Assembly (NCBI GenBank): GCA_030037775.1
Contig: JASHQB010000003.1
Coordinates: 1 to 60,380, forward strand
DNA length: 60,380 nucleotides
Origin: Candidatus Acidiferrales bacterium
Lineage (GTDB): Bacteria; Acidobacteriota; Terriglobia; Acidiferrales; UBA7541
Direction of reading: 5' to 3'
Under the pieces are notes generated by a model. It ran no database searches and had not been told where the DNA came from. It was given only the letters and a program-made list of their open reading frames with translations. This document shows, one piece after another, positions 9,695-17,874 of the stretch; within the stretch, counting starts at the first letter, position 1; every line of letters begins with the position of its first letter. The translations under genes were made by a program, and so were the position numbers.

Positions 9695-9896
9695 TCTTGC
9701 AGCGCTCGAAGAACTCGACCTGGCGGAGGCGTTCCTTTGCCTCCTCAAGTGTCTTGTAAGGACCGCCCAAGTGTTCTCGATAGCGCTCGGTATACCGCCT
9801 AGGCCTTTGCCGCCCAATCTCGGCCTCTAAATCACGACCAAGACGACGGACTCGTAGGCTTCTGGAACCCCACTTGGAGAGTAGCGCAACTAACAC
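9695..9896 (-). other. Possible small-protein remnant in a gene-poor stretch
   Basis: The 9532-9948 interval has no convincing gene. On the minus strand one stretch encodes GGPYKTLEEAKERLRQVEFF, which looks like the tail of a small conserved basic protein. The frame then continues into sequence antisense to the sigma-54 activator, so an intact gene is unlikely. I read it as a decayed fragment at best. Confidence 0.25.
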
Positions 9897-9948
9897 GCGC
9901 GGGCATTGTGGTGTTGGTGGTCCGCTTTACAAGACTCGGATGGGCGAG

Positions 9949-10614
9949 CTAGGCAGCTGCGACTAATACGACTCGGATGTCGTTTCGCACCTCGGAAACA
10001 CCGGGCGCCGCCCAGGCTGCCCGTTCTGCCTCTTCTCGTTCCGCCCAGCTTCTTACACTTCCGCGGAGGATCACTTTGCCAGCATTCCCTTCCACCGATA
10101 TCTTCTCCGCGTCTACCTGCGCGGCTCGGTGAAGCGCCCTTTTGATCGCGCGTGTGATGTTGCTGGGTGTCAGGTGCGGCGTCACGGTAACCAAGTTGGT
10201 TACGCCTCTTATACCTCGAAGATCGCGAATTGCCGACTCCGCCGCCATCTTCTGGTAGTGATACTCGACAGTTCCTTCGAGCGTCGCCCAGCCATTGTCG
10301 ACCAAAAGCTTGATTCGGTTAGCGGGCACGGCAGTATTCCAGTCGAGGGCATTCGCTCCAGCCTCAGCAATGTCCGCGTCTGTATAGTGGCTGTCTCCGG
10401 GAAGCTTGACGACGAGTTCATCCGTAACCGCGCGGACATCCTCGACCCGTTGAGAGACTCGTTCGGCAGACCACTTCTCGTTCAGGCTTTTGACTGTGCC
10501 CGTGAGGATTACCACGCCGTCTTTAACCGCTACTCCAATCTTCGCCGCATCGATGCTGGGCTCCCAGGTTAGCTCATCGAGAACATCTCTTTGCAATTCA
10601 AAATCGGTTTTCAT
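9949..10614 (-). CDS. Triple BON-domain protein
   Basis: The 221 residues form three successive BON domains (about 5-70, 78-145 and 150-215), each with the typical V-x-V-x-x-G-x-V-x-L-x-G-x-V core ([39 protein letters not shown]). No signal peptide is evident, suggesting a cytoplasmic location. BON domains are thought to bind phospholipid or protein surfaces and are common in stress and osmotic regulons. It is divergent from the HAD-ATPase gene; the shared intergenic region holds two Crp/Fnr-type sites, one centred about 86 bases before this start. Confidence 0.9.
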   Translation of the reverse strand: MKTDFELQRDVLDELTWEPSIDAAKIGVAVKDGVVILTGTVKSLNEKWSAERVSQRVEDVRAVTDELVVKLPGDSHYTDADIAEAGANALDWNTAVPANRIKLLVDNGWATLEGTVEYHYQKMAAESAIRDLRGIRGVTNLVTVTPHLTPSNITRAIKRALHRAAQVDAEKISVEGNAGKVILRGSVRSWAEREEAERAAWAAPGVSEVRNDIRVVLVAAA

Positions 10615-10692
10615 GGCCTTCTCCTATCTGCTCTCCATTTAGCGTGCCACAGACCCGGTAAAGCTAATGTAATAAGCGCCCATGTGAGCGTA

Positions 10693-10708
10693 TGTGAGCG
10701 AAATCACA
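10693..10708. promoter_or_regulatory. Crp/Fnr-type operator (BON / HAD-ATPase divergent region, site 1)
   Basis: TGTGAGCGAAATCACA matches the CRP consensus TGTGA-N6-TCACA at every conserved base. It lies between two divergent genes. Confidence 0.75.
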
Positions 10709-10714
10709 CATTCA

Positions 10715-10730
10715 TGTCATGCAGGTCACA
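10715..10730. promoter_or_regulatory. Crp/Fnr-type operator (BON / HAD-ATPase divergent region, site 2)
   Basis: TGTCATGCAGGTCACA has one good half-site (GTCACA) and one mismatched half. Its centre is 22 bases from site 1, about two helical turns, so the two sites could be bound on the same face of the DNA. Confidence 0.5.
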
Positions 10731-10876
10731 ACACGGAGAATCGGTGGAGCGCAGAATGCAGTTTCCGTTGGGCTGCTGCGCTCACGGAGGCGGCGCTCTG
10801 TGGCCCGACCATAGCGCCTGGACCGCCGGCAATGTACGGAAGCGCGCACGATTTGGGCGCGATGAATGAATGAAAA

Positions 10877-12649
10877 ATGAAATTCTGTACGCTCGCTCTC
10901 GACTATGATGGGACCATCGCTCGCGATGGGCAGCTCGATCCGGAGGTCAGAGCCGCTATCCAGCAAGCTCGCGCTCGTGGAATTACTGTTGTCCTCGTTA
11001 CCGGGCGAATCCTGTCGGAGTTGAAAGCCGCAGCCGGTGACCTGAGCTTTGTCGATGCCGTAGTCGCCGAAAATGGCGCTGTTCTGACCCTGCCGAACGG
11101 AAACGCACGGTTGGTGGCAGAGCCGCCACCGGCGGTGTTTGCGGAGGAGTTGCACCGTCGGGGGATCGAGTTCGCCGAGGGCCAGTGCCTGATCGAAGCG
11201 GCCGACATGGCAGCACCCGACGTCCTGTCGGCGATTCGTGACTTGGAACTACCGTTGGTCCTTTTATTCAATCGAGGGCGTTTGATGGTGCTTCCCCTGG
11301 GCGTCAGCAAGAGCATAGGCCTTGGCGAAGTGCTGACCATGCTTCGGCTTTCACCGCACAACGCTATTGCTATTGGCGACGCAGAAAACGACCACGATCT
11401 CTTAGCTGCTTGCGAATTCGGAGTTGCCGTGAACTGGGGTAGCAAGGCTCTTCAAGCCGACGCGGACGACATTCTTGTCGGCGATGGCCCAGGCGCCGTC
11501 GCCCCCTACATTCGAAAGGTCACGAGCGAAATGCGTCTGCCGCTAGGCCGCGGTGACCGACGACGCTTGCACCTCGGCACGAGTTGTGACGGCTTACCTC
11601 TCACATTGTCTGTCCGAGGCCGCAATCTCTTGGTCGCTGGGGACCCCAGATCGGGGAAGTCTTGGGTGACAGGTCTTTTGTGTGAACAGCTCATTCTTCA
11701 GGGCTACAGCCTATGCGTGATCGACGCCGAAGGCGATTATCGTACACTGGAGTCATTGCCTGGCGTTGTGGTGTTTGGGGGTGATGCTCCGCCGCCAGAA
11801 TTGCCGGACGTGTCTCGCGTGCTGCGCCATCCACACATGAGCGTCGTCGTGGACCTCTCGCATGTGGCATACCGGAACAAAGTGGAGTACATGAACACTC
11901 TCTTGCCACTGCTGGCGTCACTTCGCCGAAACACAGGTTTGCCGCATCGCATCGTTGTCGACGAAGCGCATTACTTCCTCCACGAGCCAAATGTAAAGGA
12001 TCTGGTGGACTTCGACCTCGGTGCCTATATGCTGGTCACCTATCGGCTGTCCGATTTGCACAGTGATATTCGCAAGATCATTGAAGGGATCGTGGTGAAG
12101 CGCACGACCGATGAGCGCGAAATACGCACGCTGCTGGCGATGGCTGGCAACGATCACGTAGGGTCGGAATGGAAATCTATTTTGGCAGGATTGGGTTTGA
12201 ACGAGGCTGTACTTTTGCCGGGTATTGAGGAGTCGGGCGGAATCCTCCGGCGATTTGAGCTGGCGAGGCGGTCAACGCTGCACGTCCGGCATAAGGCGAA
12301 GTACGTCGATCTGCAACTCATTGAGAGCCAAGGATTCGTTTTCACGGACAATGGCACGCCCGTCGGCGCGCCGGCGCGGACCTTGAACGAGTTTGTTTCC
12401 TCTCTGAGAACTCTACCTCTTTCGGTACTGGACGGACATGCGCGACGAGGGGATTTCTCACAGTGGGTTGGCGAAGTATTCCATGACCATGTGCTGGCAT
12501 CCGATGTACGGAAAGTGGAGCAGCGCTACCGGCTGGGCCACAGACGGGACCTTTATAATGCCCTGGCAGAGTCGATCCAGGTCCGATACGAATTGTCTCG
12601 CGATCATGAAGGAAAAAGGGATGAGTCTCCAGTCACAGTCGAGTCGTGA
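10877..12649 (+). CDS. HAD phosphatase fused to HerA/VirB4-like ATPase
   Basis: Residues 1-215 are a HAD-superfamily (type IIB-like) hydrolase: DYDGT with D9 and D11, T42 in VTGR, K145, and GDAENDHD with D168 and D172. Residues about 230-470 are a P-loop ATPase of the HerA/DUF87 kind: Walker A GDPRSGKS at 255-262, an IDAEGDYRT segment, and Walker B IVVDEAHYF near 359-367. The C-terminal part (about 500-580) has a GDFSQWVGEVFHDHVLA segment seen in some uncharacterised stress proteins. The HAD catalytic residues and both Walker motifs look intact. The combined function is unknown. No clear Shine-Dalgarno precedes the ATG. Two operator sites lie upstream. Confidence 0.85.
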   Translation: MKFCTLALDYDGTIARDGQLDPEVRAAIQQARARGITVVLVTGRILSELKAAAGDLSFVDAVVAENGAVLTLPNGNARLVAEPPPAVFAEELHRRGIEFAEGQCLIEAADMAAPDVLSAIRDLELPLVLLFNRGRLMVLPLGVSKSIGLGEVLTMLRLSPHNAIAIGDAENDHDLLAACEFGVAVNWGSKALQADADDILVGDGPGAVAPYIRKVTSEMRLPLGRGDRRRLHLGTSCDGLPLTLSVRGRNLLVAGDPRSGKSWVTGLLCEQLILQGYSLCVIDAEGDYRTLESLPGVVVFGGDAPPPELPDVSRVLRHPHMSVVVDLSHVAYRNKVEYMNTLLPLLASLRRNTGLPHRIVVDEAHYFLHEPNVKDLVDFDLGAYMLVTYRLSDLHSDIRKIIEGIVVKRTTDEREIRTLLAMAGNDHVGSEWKSILAGLGLNEAVLLPGIEESGGILRRFELARRSTLHVRHKAKYVDLQLIESQGFVFTDNGTPVGAPARTLNEFVSSLRTLPLSVLDGHARRGDFSQWVGEVFHDHVLASDVRKVEQRYRLGHRRDLYNALAESIQVRYELSRDHEGKRDESPVTVES

Positions 12650-12978
12650 GGATCGAGTTCGGAGCCCAGGGGTCAATGGGGGCGACGGCAGGGGACCGCT
12701 CACGAGCATTCCTCGCGCCACCGCCTAGTTTGAGACGCCTGGAAAGCACGGCAGGCCTATTTTTCTTTTTGTCCCTTTTTCTTCGCCATTGTGGCTCCTT
12801 TCCGTTAAGGAATTTCCAGGCTTGCTTTGGCCGTTCTTGGATTCCCAGTTTAGAGTCGTTTGCCAGTTCAGAAATCCGCTCAGTTGTGATCCGCGTCACC
12901 GTCCGGTGCGACGATTGTCACATAACCATCGCTTAAGTCGATTTACGGTTTTTTTGTGGACTGGTTTCGGTGATAGCG
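12650..12978. other. Intergenic region with regulatory site
   Basis: About 330 bases hold no convincing gene; frames on both strands are short and basic. The operator at 12885-12900 lies in its right half, serving the L,D-transpeptidase gene. Confidence 0.4.
12885..12900. promoter_or_regulatory. Crp/Fnr-type operator upstream of L,D-transpeptidase
   Basis: TGTGATCCGCGTCACC matches nGTGA-N6-TCACn, centred about 86 bases before the start codon at 12979. Confidence 0.7.
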
Positions 12979-14724
12979 ATGATCTCTCGCCGTCTTCAAA
13001 AACTGATTTACCTTGGGCTGTTATTCCTGCTATCTGCGGGTTGCGCACGAAACCGGGACAGTCAGGCCGACGGAAGAACGAGATTCAGTACTTCTTCACG
13101 ATCGCAGCCTCTGACAGCCGATGGTAAGAAGTTACTAGATATTCTAATTGATGGCGCAGCGCTGCCTGATCTTCGTTGGCCGAACTTTTCTGACTACCAA
13201 AGTCAGATCAAGGAATTTTATGATTCTCTTGACGGCACCCTGCCGTGGATTCGGCAGGGCAAACCTACTCCACAAGCCCGGGCGATCATCCGCTCATTGA
13301 AGAATGCGAAGTACAAGGGGTTACGGCCGGAAGATTACGATGGCCCACGATGGGACGAACGTCTTACGCAGCTCGCCCAATCGCCGACCGTAGCAGAATC
13401 GGACTTGGTCAGATTCGATCTCGCACTGACGGTGTGTACTGTGAGATACATCTCCGATGTTCACATCGGACGAGTTAATCCCCGACAGTTTCACTTCGAC
13501 CTGGATATCGATCACGCTCAATTCGATCTGGTCGAATTCCTGCGGCAGAAACTAGTCAGCTCAAACGATGTTGACGCCACGATTGAAACAGCCGAGCCGC
13601 CTTTTCCGGTGTACCATCGAACAGAAGCTGCTCTGAAGGCTTATATTGAGCTGACCCGCGAAGATGACCTTGGGCCTCTTCCCATTCCGTCGCACACTGT
13701 GAAACCAGGCGACTCTTACAGCGGTGCACCGCTGCTCGCGAGGTTTTTGGTGGTTCTCGGGGATCTTCCAGCCAAACCCGCGTACATCGGCAAAAGGTAT
13801 CAGGGAGTGCTCATCGATGGAGTAAGGCATTTTCAACAGCGCCATGGGCTCGAAGCGAATGGTTGGATCGACACGCCAACCATCCGAGAACTGAACATCC
13901 CGCTAGACCGCCGCGTGGCCCAGCTTGAACTCACGATGGAGCGCCTGCGGTGGCTGCCACAGGAATTCGATCGGCCGCCGATTGTCGTTAACATTCCAGA
14001 ATTCCGTCTCCATGCGGACAACGAAGAGTACCGTTGGGTCCTCTCGATGAAGGTCGTCGTTGGAGAGGCTTATCACCATCAGACGCCGGTCTTCGCCAGC
14101 GAGATCAGGTCAGTGATCTTTCGCCCGTATTGGGATGTTCCCTCGAGCATCCTGCTGGCCGAATTAATTCCTCATCTCCAGACGGACCCTTCCTATCTCG
14201 CTGAGAATTCCTATGAGATCGTGGACAACAATGGATTGGTGGTCAGCGGTGGGACCGTTAGTACGGCGGTTGAAGCGCAGCTCCGATGGCATGCGCTTCG
14301 CGTTCGGCAGAAGCCGGGGCCAGGGAATGCGCTCGGTCTGGTGAAATTCAATATTCCCAGCTCATACGACGTTTATCTGCACGGCACCCCTGCGACTGAG
14401 TTGTTTTCGAAATCTCGGAGGGACTTTAGCCATGGCTGCATCCGCGTGGAAGACCCGCTGGCTTTGGCAGAATGGGTGCTTCGAGATATGCCGGTGTGGA
14501 CAGAAGAAAAAATAAGAGCGGCTATGAATGGCGATAAGACGGTCCAGGTTAGCCTGGACAGGCCCATCCCCGTGCTGATCTTGTACAGCACTGCTGTCGT
14601 AATGGAGGATGGAGAGGTCCACTTCTTCGACGACATTTACGGGCTTGATGCGTCGCTGGAGCGAGCTCTGGATCAATGCTATCCGTGGTCTGCCGGCACA
14701 GGCAAACCGTCACGACGGCAATAA
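12979..14724 (+). CDS. L,D-transpeptidase lipoprotein (YcbB/LdtD family)
   Basis: A lipoprotein signal peptide with lipobox LSAGC places C22 as the lipidated residue, so the enzyme acts in the periplasm. A peptidoglycan-binding-like segment (about 265-305, GVLIDGVRHFQQRHGLEANG) precedes a YkuD catalytic domain with H-G-T-P-A and S-H-G-C-I-R-V, catalytic Cys at 487. The family makes 3-3 crosslinks in peptidoglycan or attaches proteins to it. The length (581 residues) is normal for the YcbB type. It lies under a Crp/Fnr-type operator, suggesting wall remodelling as part of the stress response. An upstream GTG at 12970 is an alternative start. Confidence 0.92.
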   Translation: MISRRLQKLIYLGLLFLLSAGCARNRDSQADGRTRFSTSSRSQPLTADGKKLLDILIDGAALPDLRWPNFSDYQSQIKEFYDSLDGTLPWIRQGKPTPQARAIIRSLKNAKYKGLRPEDYDGPRWDERLTQLAQSPTVAESDLVRFDLALTVCTVRYISDVHIGRVNPRQFHFDLDIDHAQFDLVEFLRQKLVSSNDVDATIETAEPPFPVYHRTEAALKAYIELTREDDLGPLPIPSHTVKPGDSYSGAPLLARFLVVLGDLPAKPAYIGKRYQGVLIDGVRHFQQRHGLEANGWIDTPTIRELNIPLDRRVAQLELTMERLRWLPQEFDRPPIVVNIPEFRLHADNEEYRWVLSMKVVVGEAYHHQTPVFASEIRSVIFRPYWDVPSSILLAELIPHLQTDPSYLAENSYEIVDNNGLVVSGGTVSTAVEAQLRWHALRVRQKPGPGNALGLVKFNIPSSYDVYLHGTPATELFSKSRRDFSHGCIRVEDPLALAEWVLRDMPVWTEEKIRAAMNGDKTVQVSLDRPIPVLILYSTAVVMEDGEVHFFDDIYGLDASLERALDQCYPWSAGTGKPSRRQ

Positions 14725-14785
14725 CGCACCTGCGTGCGGGCCCGATTCGACGTCGACAGGGATGAATGCCTGCCTTGATGTAGTG

Positions 14786-15502
14786 CTATGCGCTCACACA
14801 ACTTTCGAGAGCTGCGCGATTGGGAATCGTTAACGTCGAGCCTTGCAAGATCACTAGCTGCCGATGTTTGAGTTCGCTCAATGTCCGGCTGACACTTTCG
14901 CGGGTGGTCCCGATGAATTCCGCAATCTCTTCATGAGTCAACGGCAATTTGGTCCGCGTCCCCGCTTTTGTTTCCGCGGCTCCGGCGGACCAGTCCAAGA
15001 AGAGCTTGGCCAGTTTCTCCGTCACGGAGGCCGAAAGCCCCAGAGTCCGGATCTGTTCGCACGCAGTTTGGTATTGCGAGCCCAGCTGTCCAACGACGGC
15101 TTGGTAGGCCTCAGGATGCTGCGCAAGAAAACGCAAGAAATGATCGCGCCTCACGAACGCCACCTGGCATGGCCGCAGGGCTTCCGCAGTCACTTCGTAG
15201 GGAGTGTTCGACAGCACGGACATTAGGCCAAGGACCTCGCCGGGCTTTGCAATTCTTAAGATGAGCGTCTTGCCCTCGCTCGAACTCACGGAAAGCTTCA
15301 CCTCTCCTTCGCATAGCACGTAGATGCCGCGCGGCGCTTCCTTCTCCAGGAAAAGCACCGCGTCTTGCGGGTAAACGGAGGTGAATTTGACTTCATCGAG
15401 ATCCTTCAGCGCCGCAGGGGCTAATTGGCAGAAGAACCCATTCCCTTTCAGTTTGCAGGTGCTGCAGCTGTCACTCAATTCCAGACCATAGGCTCCACGC
15501 AT
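14786..15502 (-). CDS. FNR-like Crp/Fnr regulator with N-terminal Cys cluster
   Basis: Cysteines at 13, 16 and 25 form CxxCx8C at the N-terminus, and C112 falls where E. coli FNR has its fourth cluster ligand (C122). C64 is a further candidate, being conserved in the paralogue at 26456. This suggests an oxygen- or NO-sensitive iron-sulfur sensor. The sensory beta-roll spans about 35-140 and the winged helix about 183-230. The recognition helix T-T-R-E-S-V-S-R (R201, E202, R206) is CRP-like, whereas E. coli FNR has Val at the first position. That predicts GTGA half-sites, matching the operators in this window. It starts one base after the STAS gene; AGGAGCT precedes the ATG. Confidence 0.9.
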   Translation of the reverse strand: MRGAYGLELSDSCSTCKLKGNGFFCQLAPAALKDLDEVKFTSVYPQDAVLFLEKEAPRGIYVLCEGEVKLSVSSSEGKTLILRIAKPGEVLGLMSVLSNTPYEVTAEALRPCQVAFVRRDHFLRFLAQHPEAYQAVVGQLGSQYQTACEQIRTLGLSASVTEKLAKLFLDWSAGAAETKAGTRTKLPLTHEEIAEFIGTTRESVSRTLSELKHRQLVILQGSTLTIPNRAALESCVSA

Positions 15503-15503
15503 T

Positions 15504-15824
15504 TTAAATAGCTCCTCTCGTTGTCTTCTTGTTGATGTGGCTTTGCACGGCCTCTCCGGCGAAATACTTCGTCAGCGGTGTATCTGCTCGAAACTGTGCG
15601 TTGCTTTGACCATAGATCTCTCCTAGAACGGCTATTCCCGCCCTATCGATAGAAATCAGGTCATGAAGATCGATTACGAGCGCCTTGTGAGCGAGCGAGG
15701 AAGCCAAAGACCGCCATGTGCGGCTCAGTTCACCAACTAGCGGTTCGGCAAGCCTTCCCTCAAGCTTAATGGTCAGCGCGTTTTCTTCTTCCTGAAGCGT
15801 GATTCTCAATGACGTGTGATCCAT
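15504..15824 (-). CDS. STAS-domain protein (anti-anti-sigma-like)
   Basis: A short protein (106 residues from ATG 15824; GTG 15830 is an alternative) with a STAS-like fold: an N-terminal LTIKLEGRL strand, then ALVIDLHDLISIDRAGIAVL, where anti-anti-sigma factors carry the D-S/T phosphosite. Here the position reads S-I-D-R-A-G. It is directly upstream of the FNR-like regulator with a one-base gap, so the two are co-transcribed. A regulatory link between the two proteins is possible but not shown. Confidence 0.75.
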   Translation of the reverse strand: MDHTSLRITLQEEENALTIKLEGRLAEPLVGELSRTWRSLASSLAHKALVIDLHDLISIDRAGIAVLGEIYGQSNAQFRADTPLTKYFAGEAVQSHINKKTTRGAI

Positions 15825-16082
15825 GGGCACGAAGCGGTTATGGCAAGTCCGAGACCAAACACATCACTCACAACTGCGGAATGTAAGTGCACCAAAATGA
15901 AGGCGTAAGTGAGGCATGCTGCCCGGGAGTGCTCTAATGGAGCACGAATGTGACGACGCGGGTGACGAAATAAAGTCGCCGAGACTTTATGCAGTCTGCG
16001 CAAAAAAGCCTCGCTTCGCGTATGGAGCGCGGATGTTTCCGATCTGGTCGGAGGGCGCTGGCTAGGTTCTTGCTTTCCGCAG

Positions 16083-16535
16083 CTATCCCCCGTTCCTCCT
16101 GCTTGGCGAAGCAAGTCGAAGAAACTGCTCTGAGTTTGTGAAGGATCTGACCAACCGCGAAGGTTCGATCCGTCCGATGCGAGGACCAACATTCGGGGGA
16201 ACGAAGGAGAATGCGACTACGATTCTTGAACGTGCCGGTGCGCCATCGAGCTGCGCCGGTTTGAATTTCCACTGTCGAACAGAACGCTCGGCGGGCTCAG
16301 TCAACGATGGAATTCCACGCACGACACGGACATCGGTAATTGCGCCCTGGTCATCGAGGGCGACCTCCAGCACAACAGTACCCGAAGCGACGCTCTGCAG
16401 AGGATAGATGGCTTCAACGGTACTCACCACGGCGGGGGGATCAAGTCGAGGGCGCTCCAGGTTCTTTTGCTCTTGCGCTGCGGAAAGGGCAGCCAAGGAT
16501 CCCAACAAGTAAACCGATATCAGTACGTGGCGCAT
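16083..16535 (-). CDS. Periplasmic TonB C-terminal-domain protein
   Basis: From ATG 16535 (AAGGAA upstream) the protein has a signal peptide (MRHVLISVYLLGSLAALSAA) and a single TonB C-terminal-like domain. The domain core is YPLQSVASGTVVLEVALDDQGAITDVRVVRG and the later VRQWKFKPAQLDG. It lacks the N-terminal transmembrane anchor and proline-rich arm of true TonB. Many acidobacterial secreted proteins carry such a lone domain; the function is unknown. A frame extending to 16604 exists, but the signal peptide fixes the start at 16535. Confidence 0.8.
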   Translation of the reverse strand: MRHVLISVYLLGSLAALSAAQEQKNLERPRLDPPAVVSTVEAIYPLQSVASGTVVLEVALDDQGAITDVRVVRGIPSLTEPAERSVRQWKFKPAQLDGAPARSRIVVAFSFVPPNVGPRIGRIEPSRLVRSFTNSEQFLRLASPSRRNGG

Positions 16536-16637
16536 ATCGTGTTCCTTTCCTTTTGCGAATGGCGGAGGCAGAATGCTTCTCGGAACCTGCCATATCTTCA
16601 ACAATCAGTCTCTTCAGACAGAGATTCGCGTGCTCGT

Positions 16638-17030
16638 CTAGTCTTCAGGGCTCTGTGTCGAGGGCTCCCCATCGATGCCGGTAGCCAGTTGTTTCAAGGT
16701 TCGCGCGACTTGGTTCTTTCCGATGACGGGAAAGGAGAGTGATCCGTAGGCGCACACGTCCTGGGCAGGCCTGGCATGCATCACCCATATCTTTGGGATG
16801 GTTGGCAAGCCTGAGACTCTCTGCAGAAAATCGCCAATATACATATCAGGAAGGTAACTGTCGACTAGCAAGGCGCCGAATCTTCTTGATTTCAATAGAC
16901 GCAGAGCTTCAACCCCGCTCCATGTCGTAACGGGCTCGTGACCTAATTCCTTCAACTCTTTGCCGAGTACTGCCAGCGCATCGTCATTGTTATCGACCAC
17001 GAGGACAGGCTGCCCTGATCCGAGCTTCAT
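16638..17030 (-). CDS. Single-domain response regulator (atypical receiver)
   Basis: This 130-residue protein is a lone receiver domain: acidic V-V-D-N-N-D near residue 11, a phosphoacceptor-like Asp in A-L-L-V-D-S-Y-L-P-D, and a conserved Lys in V-I-G-K. The usual Thr/Ser before the switch (normally in a T/S-A motif) is replaced in W-V-M-H-A, so phosphorylation-dependent switching may differ. GGGAGGA precedes ATG 17030, which is preferred to an ATG at 17096. An operator is centred about 60 bases upstream, so this gene is part of the Crp/Fnr regulon. The partner kinase is not visible. Confidence 0.8.
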   Translation of the reverse strand: MKLGSGQPVLVVDNNDDALAVLGKELKELGHEPVTTWSGVEALRLLKSRRFGALLVDSYLPDMYIGDFLQRVSGLPTIPKIWVMHARPAQDVCAYGSLSFPVIGKNQVARTLKQLATGIDGEPSTQSPED

Positions 17031-17081
17031 ACGGGTTAGTCCTCCCTTTTGCCTAAGATATAATTTTTTGGCGCGAGGGTC

Positions 17082-17097
17082 TGTGATAAAGGTCACC
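17082..17097. promoter_or_regulatory. Crp/Fnr-type operator upstream of response regulator
   Basis: TGTGATAAAGGTCACC matches nGTGA-N6-TCACn, centred about 60 bases before the minus-strand start at 17030. Confidence 0.72.
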
Positions 17098-17237
17098 CGC
17101 CGATGTGATCCTCAGCAAGGGTCGCAATTCGCCGCTCTCTCGAGCTTACGAAAAGTACGCTGCGGGATACTCTTCGATCCGCAATCACCTCAATCGCCAG
17201 ATGACATGCCTCTGACGTGACGTCCTCATGTCTTTCC

Positions 17238-17253
17238 CGTGACGGAGGTCACA
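17238..17253. promoter_or_regulatory. Crp/Fnr-type operator upstream of flavin split-barrel gene
   Basis: CGTGACGGAGGTCACA matches nGTGA-N6-TCACn, centred about 97 bases before the plus-strand start at 17342. Confidence 0.72.
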
Positions 17254-17341
17254 GTCAGATGCGTGGCCCGCCCTTAAGATCGTGTCGAATGGCACAGCCT
17301 CCCACGACTGGGCGGCAAACGAATGATGAGGAGTTGATCAA

Positions 17342-17809
17342 ATGCTTGTGAGCGAGATGAGTCGAGGGGAATGTGAAGACTTGCTGGCGCGGATCGGTTA
17401 CGGCTGCTTGGGTTGTGCCCGCAAAGATCAGCCGTACGTTGTGCCGATCTATTTCGCGGCCGCGCCTGGCCTCTTGTACGGATTCGCAACCGTGGGTCAG
17501 AAGATTGAATGGATGCGGTTGAATCCCTTGGTCTGCTTGGAGGCCCACGAGGTGCTAAACGATACGGAGTGGGCGAGCGTTGTCGTGCAAGGACGTTATG
17601 AGGAATTCCCCGACACCCCGCAATACGCCCAAGAAAGACGGGAGGCACAATCTCAGCTCGAGAAGGCCAGACTCCTGTGGTGGAAAACGGGGCTTTCCGC
17701 GGCGCAAGCTCGCTGGCGTTTCGACCGGGATCGTACGGTGTTTTATTGCATCCATGTCGAGGAGATTAGTGGTCGTCGTGCTTCGCACGATCCGGTTGAG
17801 CGGAAATAG
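17342..17809 (+). CDS. Pyridoxamine 5'-phosphate oxidase-like (FMN split-barrel) protein
   Basis: The 155 residues fit the flavin-binding split barrel: GYGCLGCARKDQPYVVPIYF is the first strand pair; GFATVGQKIEWMRLNP is the typical FMN-phosphate region; EWASVVVQGRYEEF follows. The C-terminal helix and strand (VFYCIHVEEISGR) complete the barrel. Members reduce or bind FMN, F420 or heme-type cofactors; the substrate here is unknown. Related proteins are DosR-regulon members in mycobacteria. GAGGAG precedes the ATG and an operator lies 97 bases upstream. Confidence 0.85.
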   Translation: MLVSEMSRGECEDLLARIGYGCLGCARKDQPYVVPIYFAAAPGLLYGFATVGQKIEWMRLNPLVCLEAHEVLNDTEWASVVVQGRYEEFPDTPQYAQERREAQSQLEKARLLWWKTGLSAAQARWRFDRDRTVFYCIHVEEISGRRASHDPVERK

Positions 17810-17874
17810 CTGTGAAGTGTCCGCTGATCTCGCGGCGCTACGAAGGACTCCTAAAGGTTGAAACGCGCTGTGCA

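Noticed and set aside
9153-9896. Long minus-strand frame overlapping the sigma-54 activator
   Set aside because: Most of it is antisense to a well-supported gene; only the 9695-9896 part has any protein-like character.
12757-12789. Ten-codon minus-strand ORF (MAKKKGQKEK) with a GGAAAGGAG-like site
   Set aside because: Too short to support; A/T-run composition makes it likely by chance.
15951-15980. Operator-like GTGACGAAATAAAGTCGC near the STAS promoter
   Set aside because: Half-site spacing is wrong and the right half is GTCGC, so it does not fit the nGTGA-N6-TCACn pattern.
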